Shown here in pieces: positions 60,530 to 64,000 of a DNA stretch of 64,000 bases; positions within the stretch are counted from its first letter, which is position 1, and every line of letters starts with the position of its first letter. Origin of the DNA: Strigops habroptila (taxonomy: Eukaryota > Chordata > Aves > Psittaciformes > Psittacidae); contig NC_044277.2 in assembly GCF_004027225.2 (NCBI RefSeq), positions 89,230,283 through 89,294,282 of the forward strand, in the 5' to 3' direction. The translations under genes were made by a program, and so were the position numbers. The notes under the pieces are model-generated. The model saw only the letters and a program-made list of their open reading frames with translations. It ran no database searches and was not told where the DNA came from.

Positions 60530-60660
60530 GTGCTGCGGTAGCTGGGATTTACAGAGTAGCAGGAAAGAATATGGCTCCCTTAGAAGCTCTTGTCTTTGGT
60601 GTTGGACAGACAGTACTGACGTTAATTATATCATTTTCAAGAATTCTTGCAACGCTTTGA
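60530..60660 (+). CDS. TMEM170B: TMEM170B coding exon 3 (rest of codon 90 to residue 132 and stop)
   Basis: This is the terminal coding exon. It starts GT after TTCTTAG, completing Ser90, then AAVAGIYRVAGKNMAPLEAL and the third membrane segment from about residue 107 (LEALVFGVGQTVLTLIISF) to the C-terminus SRILATL and TGA at 60,658-60,660. The three exons total 399 nt, giving 132 residues, which matches the usual family length with no gap. The loop YRVAGKNMAP between segments 2 and 3 is strongly conserved in the family. No frameshift or missing conserved block is seen, so the gene looks intact. Confidence 0.97.
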
Positions 60661-61015
60661 GACTTAAGTAGAAGGGGAAAAAATCAACTAGTTGAAAGAA
60701 ATCCTTAATCTGAGGAGAAGCTTCCTGAAAGTGGATTGACCAGCTTGCGAACTTGAATTCTAGTGCAAGAGAAAGGAAGCTATGAGAACATGCACTACAA
60801 ATCTAGAGGTTCAGTCAAATGAACAGACTGTCCTCTAGTGTCTGAACTGTTGTACTTCTGCACTGCGCCTTACGTGCCTCAGTCATAGGCAAGGTGCAAT
60901 CCTTGTGTGCGAAGTTGAGATAAAGCACCTTGAATAGCTGCCAGTCAGGTTAATGCTGGGCGATGGGATCATTGTTCTAAACAGTGTTGTAATAAAATAA
61001 AGGGATGCTCCTGAA
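60661..61015 (+). other. TMEM170B: TMEM170B 3' UTR, proximal part
   Basis: This is the sequence from the stop codon to just beyond the first poly(A) signal pair. The 3' end here is inferred from the signal only. Transcripts may read much further, because the 3' flank has other AATAAA sites and no other gene. Confidence 0.6.
60991..61001 (+). terminator. TMEM170B: Overlapping AATAAA polyadenylation signals
   Basis: AATAAAATAAA gives two overlapping canonical hexamers (60,991 and 60,996), 330 nt after the stop codon. Another AATAAA occurs at 62,722-62,727 and could serve a longer 3' UTR. Confidence 0.55.
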
Positions 61016-61160
61016 AATTGCTGTACATGCCAAACTTGGAGTTTAATTCTTAACTGTTGGCTGGGTAAGCTTTGAAGTTGTAGTTGTAGAAGAATGCTGT
61101 GAACATACACTCGAATTCAGGTAAAATAGCAAGTGACTTTTGTGTTAACAGAATCTCTTT

Positions 61161-61240
61161 GGCAAAAATGTAAAAAAAAAAAAGAAAAAAGGGAAATTGA
61201 AGATATCTACAGGGAAACAGCAAGATTCAGTTTTCTTAAA
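61161..61240. repeat. Direct repeat copy B, downstream of exon 3
   Basis: It begins GGCAAAAATGTAAAAAAA, has a shorter A-run than copy A, and ends TGAAGATATCTACAGGGAAA followed by CAAGATTCAGTTTTCTTAAA. It is in the same orientation, about 0.95 kb from copy A, with exon 3 and the first poly(A) signal between them. Confidence 0.75.
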
Positions 61241-62518
61241 CTTATTCAGCATTCAAAGCAACTGAACAACTGTTAGGTCTGTTTCAAAGATGAATCTTTG
61301 GGGTTTAAGAACCACAGCTTTAGCAACCCTTTTAGCACCAATGTAATTAGCACTACGTGTAGAAGGGCTCATGGCAGTTTTCTGAAGCTCAGCACATTAT
61401 TTCTTCATGGGTTTAGCTTGTTAGAAATCAGTAGTTTTAGGAGACTGTATGCAGGTTACTAAGTACAATCTGTTGTGTATGCACAAACATATTTCAAGTT
61501 GATGCTTTCCTTGAAATTATTTTGTCTTAAACTTACAGATGGCTACCAGCCCTTCTGAAAGCCTCAGAAAGGCTAATTGTTACTAATAAGCTCCCTGTAT
61601 TTATTTGAGCACTGGTAGGACTCTTAACCCTACATCTTTTCTTTAAAGAACACACAAATATAACAGACTTTAAAAGAATATACACCTATGAGGAAAATGG
61701 AAAGGGATAAAAATATGATCTACTGGTTTTTAACAAAAATGTTAAGTTTAAAATAGTTACTATACACCAAAATTTTTAAAAGTGGGGCGGCACTAATGTA
61801 TTTACTACCTTGTTTCTGAACACTTTGTATCTTTGGAAAGATTAAGGTACTTGGAACTTTCAAATACTTAGCTTTCTTTAGAGTTTGTGCTTTTCTAGTC
61901 TAAAAGGGACAGTAGTGTTGTGCATGTGAAATGTCTTAAATGTACATGTTTTGGAGTGAATAGAAATTTTAAGTCTAATTACTAGTTATTTATGAAACAC
62001 AAAATTTAAAGGGCACAAAGTTCTGTAGGAGGAATGAAGCATCTTTTAGATCTTTCCTCAACTGAATGCTTTTCAGCAGTCACTTTTTAATGCTGGCAGG
62101 AAGGGTAAATAGCTCAAAAGTTTTGCTGTTAAGATGTCAAAAAGACTTTCAGGACTGTTGAAGCCACTGGGACCAACCGCAAAACTAAAAGAATATGGTT
62201 AAAATATAACTTGCAATCCAGTCATATTGCCTGGTGCTTCAAAATGTTATAACGAATTAACCTGTTTGCCTTTATTTCATTTCACATAAACTGTTTTTGG
62301 CTGGTTGGTTTTTAAGTACTAAGGATGCTAATATTATTTGTTTTCTTTTAAAGTATTTAAGTCATCTTTGGAAAATGTACAGTTATGGCTTTGCAGGGAA
62401 CAAGGTGAAATACAGGTTTATAAATATTTTCAGTGTTATATTTTTGTCTTTGAATTGCTTTAAAAAGTGGCTGAATACAAATATTTTGAATGTCTTGAAA
62501 AAAACTTTATTTTTCATG

Positions 62519-62571
62519 GTTTTGTGTTTGTTTTTTTGGTTTGGATTGGTATGTTTTGTTTTGTTTTTTTC
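62519..62571. repeat. G/T-rich tract in 3' flank
   Basis: GGTTTTGTGTTTGTTTTTTT and further GGTTTGG/GTTTTGTTTTG blocks over about 50 bp. Confidence 0.75.
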
Positions 62572-63726
62572 TCTTGTGGCTTTTGTGCTGATTCTTTTTG
62601 GCATATAACAATCATTGCACTTTAGTAGACAATGAAATTATTACATCTGTAAGAGGCAATTTAAACTTCTCCCCCTTAAATTATGAGAAAACTGGTTTCA
62701 GGTATTTAAGTCAAATTAAATAATAAAATAATTGAAGATATTTCTCCTAATGTGCCTTGTTACATATATGTTTAGGGGAGAGGATTTAAAACACTACCAA
62801 ATTATCATATTTTCATTCTTGTTTTATTTTTGCTATTTCTAATTAATTTGGTTATTTGATATAATGTCTTACTTAACAGACATTAAAACATTTCTGTCTG
62901 ACAACCTGGAAGTGTTTGTCTGGATCAAACCCAACTGTTTCATGAAACAGTGTATTCAGTAATTTAGATTGTCTCCTGACTTCACCTCACACAGCAACTT
63001 CTTCCTAGTTTCCAAATTTCCTTGAGCATCTTGATTCTTATTTATTGCAAGAGGCTGTTGTGCTACCACTGATCAATGGCTTGCTGTCTTTCACCAAGTT
63101 AAACTGTAACACTGCTACTGCTGAAATGCATACACAAAGCTTTTATTGATGAACTTCATTCTTCATTTTAATTGCAGTGCCAGTGAAATTGTTGCCATTG
63201 TAACCTTCCCCCTTTGAAAGAGAGGGATCTTTGCAGATGTTATCTTATACCTTCCTCCAAATAATTTTTATCATTGTAGTAACTTTTACAACACTGTCAG
63301 GTGCTTAGTTGTCTCTGCTTTATATGGCTATATTGCCTTGCCACAGTGAATAGGCAGATAATGTAATGCCTAAGTGGCTTAAAAGAGAAGTATTTGATAG
63401 AAAATTTTTTTTAACTATTTCTTGTGAAGAATATATGAGGACAGATAGGTTGTCTACGAAGTAGTATTTGATCATAGTATGAACTTAACTGCATGATAAT
63501 TCCAGTAGTAGAAGGAAGTGTAAGTGGCCTTACGTCTATGAAAGTTTGAAGTTTCATTCTGCATCCTTAGAAACAGTATTGTTTAACATAAGGTGCTCTA
63601 GTCAGTGCAATGTATGTGGGTGTGTTTATATATGAATAATGTTTTTGTGGTGTGTTTGATACCTTACAGATACTAGCAATTGAAACAACTTTTCCAAGAA
63701 AGAGAAAATTATTTCACATAACTGGT

Positions 63727-63903
63727 TTTGGTTCTTGGTTTTTTTTTTTTGTGGGGTTTTTTCGGGGTGGTTTTTTTGGGGTGTTTGGGGTTTTGTTTTT
63801 TGTTTTTGTTTTGTTTTTTGTGGGATTTTTTTTTGTTTGTGGGGGAGTTTGTTTGTTTTTGGGGGGGTGTGTTGGGGGTTTTTTGTTTGGGTTTTTTTTT
63901 TTT
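63727..63903. repeat. Long G/T-rich tract near the window end
   Basis: About 175 bp almost wholly T and G, with runs of up to about 11 T and GGGGGGG. The phenylalanine/glycine-rich frames through it are composition artefacts. Confidence 0.85.
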
Positions 63904-64000
63904 CCTCTTGTTATTAGGCTACAAAGATATCTTGTGCGTGAATGACACCAATGGTACTCTGGTTCCCTTTGGACAATACAGTGTTGTGCAGATGTCCACA

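Larger units (their letters stand above)
61016..64000 (+). other. Distal 3' UTR or 3' flank of TMEM170B
   Basis: AT-rich DNA without a recognisable gene. It contains the second copy of an 80-bp direct repeat (61,161-61,240), an AATAAA at 62,722, and G/T tracts at 62,519-62,571 and 63,727-63,903. In mammals the next gene downstream is ADTRP. No ADTRP exon is visible here. Confidence 0.6.

Noticed and set aside
1..64000. Bacterial-type systems, CRISPR arrays, tRNA or rRNA genes
   Set aside because: The repeats present do not have CRISPR spacing, no intact tRNA cloverleaf or rRNA segment was recognised, and gene structure and repeats are clearly avian.

Overview
This is vertebrate nuclear DNA, almost certainly from a bird and probably not a galliform. 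Three things support that. There are CR1 LINE 3' ends with the avian ATTCTATG tail. There is a roughly 1.16 kb solo LTR of the ERVL-like type common in neoavian genomes. The one protein-coding gene is a clear TMEM170B orthologue. Nothing here is bacterial, and no operon, CRISPR array or defence system is visible. Most long open frames are chance frames in GC-rich, G/T-rich or repeat DNA.

Layout. Positions 1 to about 43,370 are gene-poor intergenic DNA with ancient MIR/CORE-SINE-like relics (about 1.85, 8.84 and 30.2 kb), small tandem repeats, several palindromes, a 15-unit degenerate 21-bp minisatellite (37,321-37,630), a small CpG-enriched patch (about 38.4-38.85 kb) and a sense CR1 3' fragment whose remaining reading frame is still open (39,867-40,698). 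Positions 43,375-44,640 are a TATA-less CpG island with two CCAAT boxes and an NRF1-like site. It is the promoter and 5' leader of TMEM170B, and the leader holds two candidate uORFs.

TMEM170B lies on the + strand in three coding exons: 44,381-44,477, 55,294-55,464 and 60,530-60,660. The introns are 10.8 and 5.1 kb and every splice site is canonical GT-AG. The spliced product is 132 residues, a small three-pass membrane protein. Intron 1 holds the solo LTR (antisense, 48,683-49,840) and two sense CR1 fragments. The introns and the 3' flank are unusually rich in A/C or G/T low-complexity tracts, some forming long inverted repeats. A candidate poly(A) signal lies 330 nt after the stop codon, and the rest of the window to 64,000 is 3' UTR or 3' flank without another recognisable gene.

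The most unusual items are the 21-bp minisatellite with an inverted-repeat core in many monomers, the concentration of A/C-G/T tracts in the transcription unit, direct repeats flanking the terminal exon, two leader uORFs plus an in-frame open extension upstream of the start codon, and the CpG/YY1-like patch 5.5 kb upstream. No previously undescribed functional system can be demonstrated from the sequence alone.
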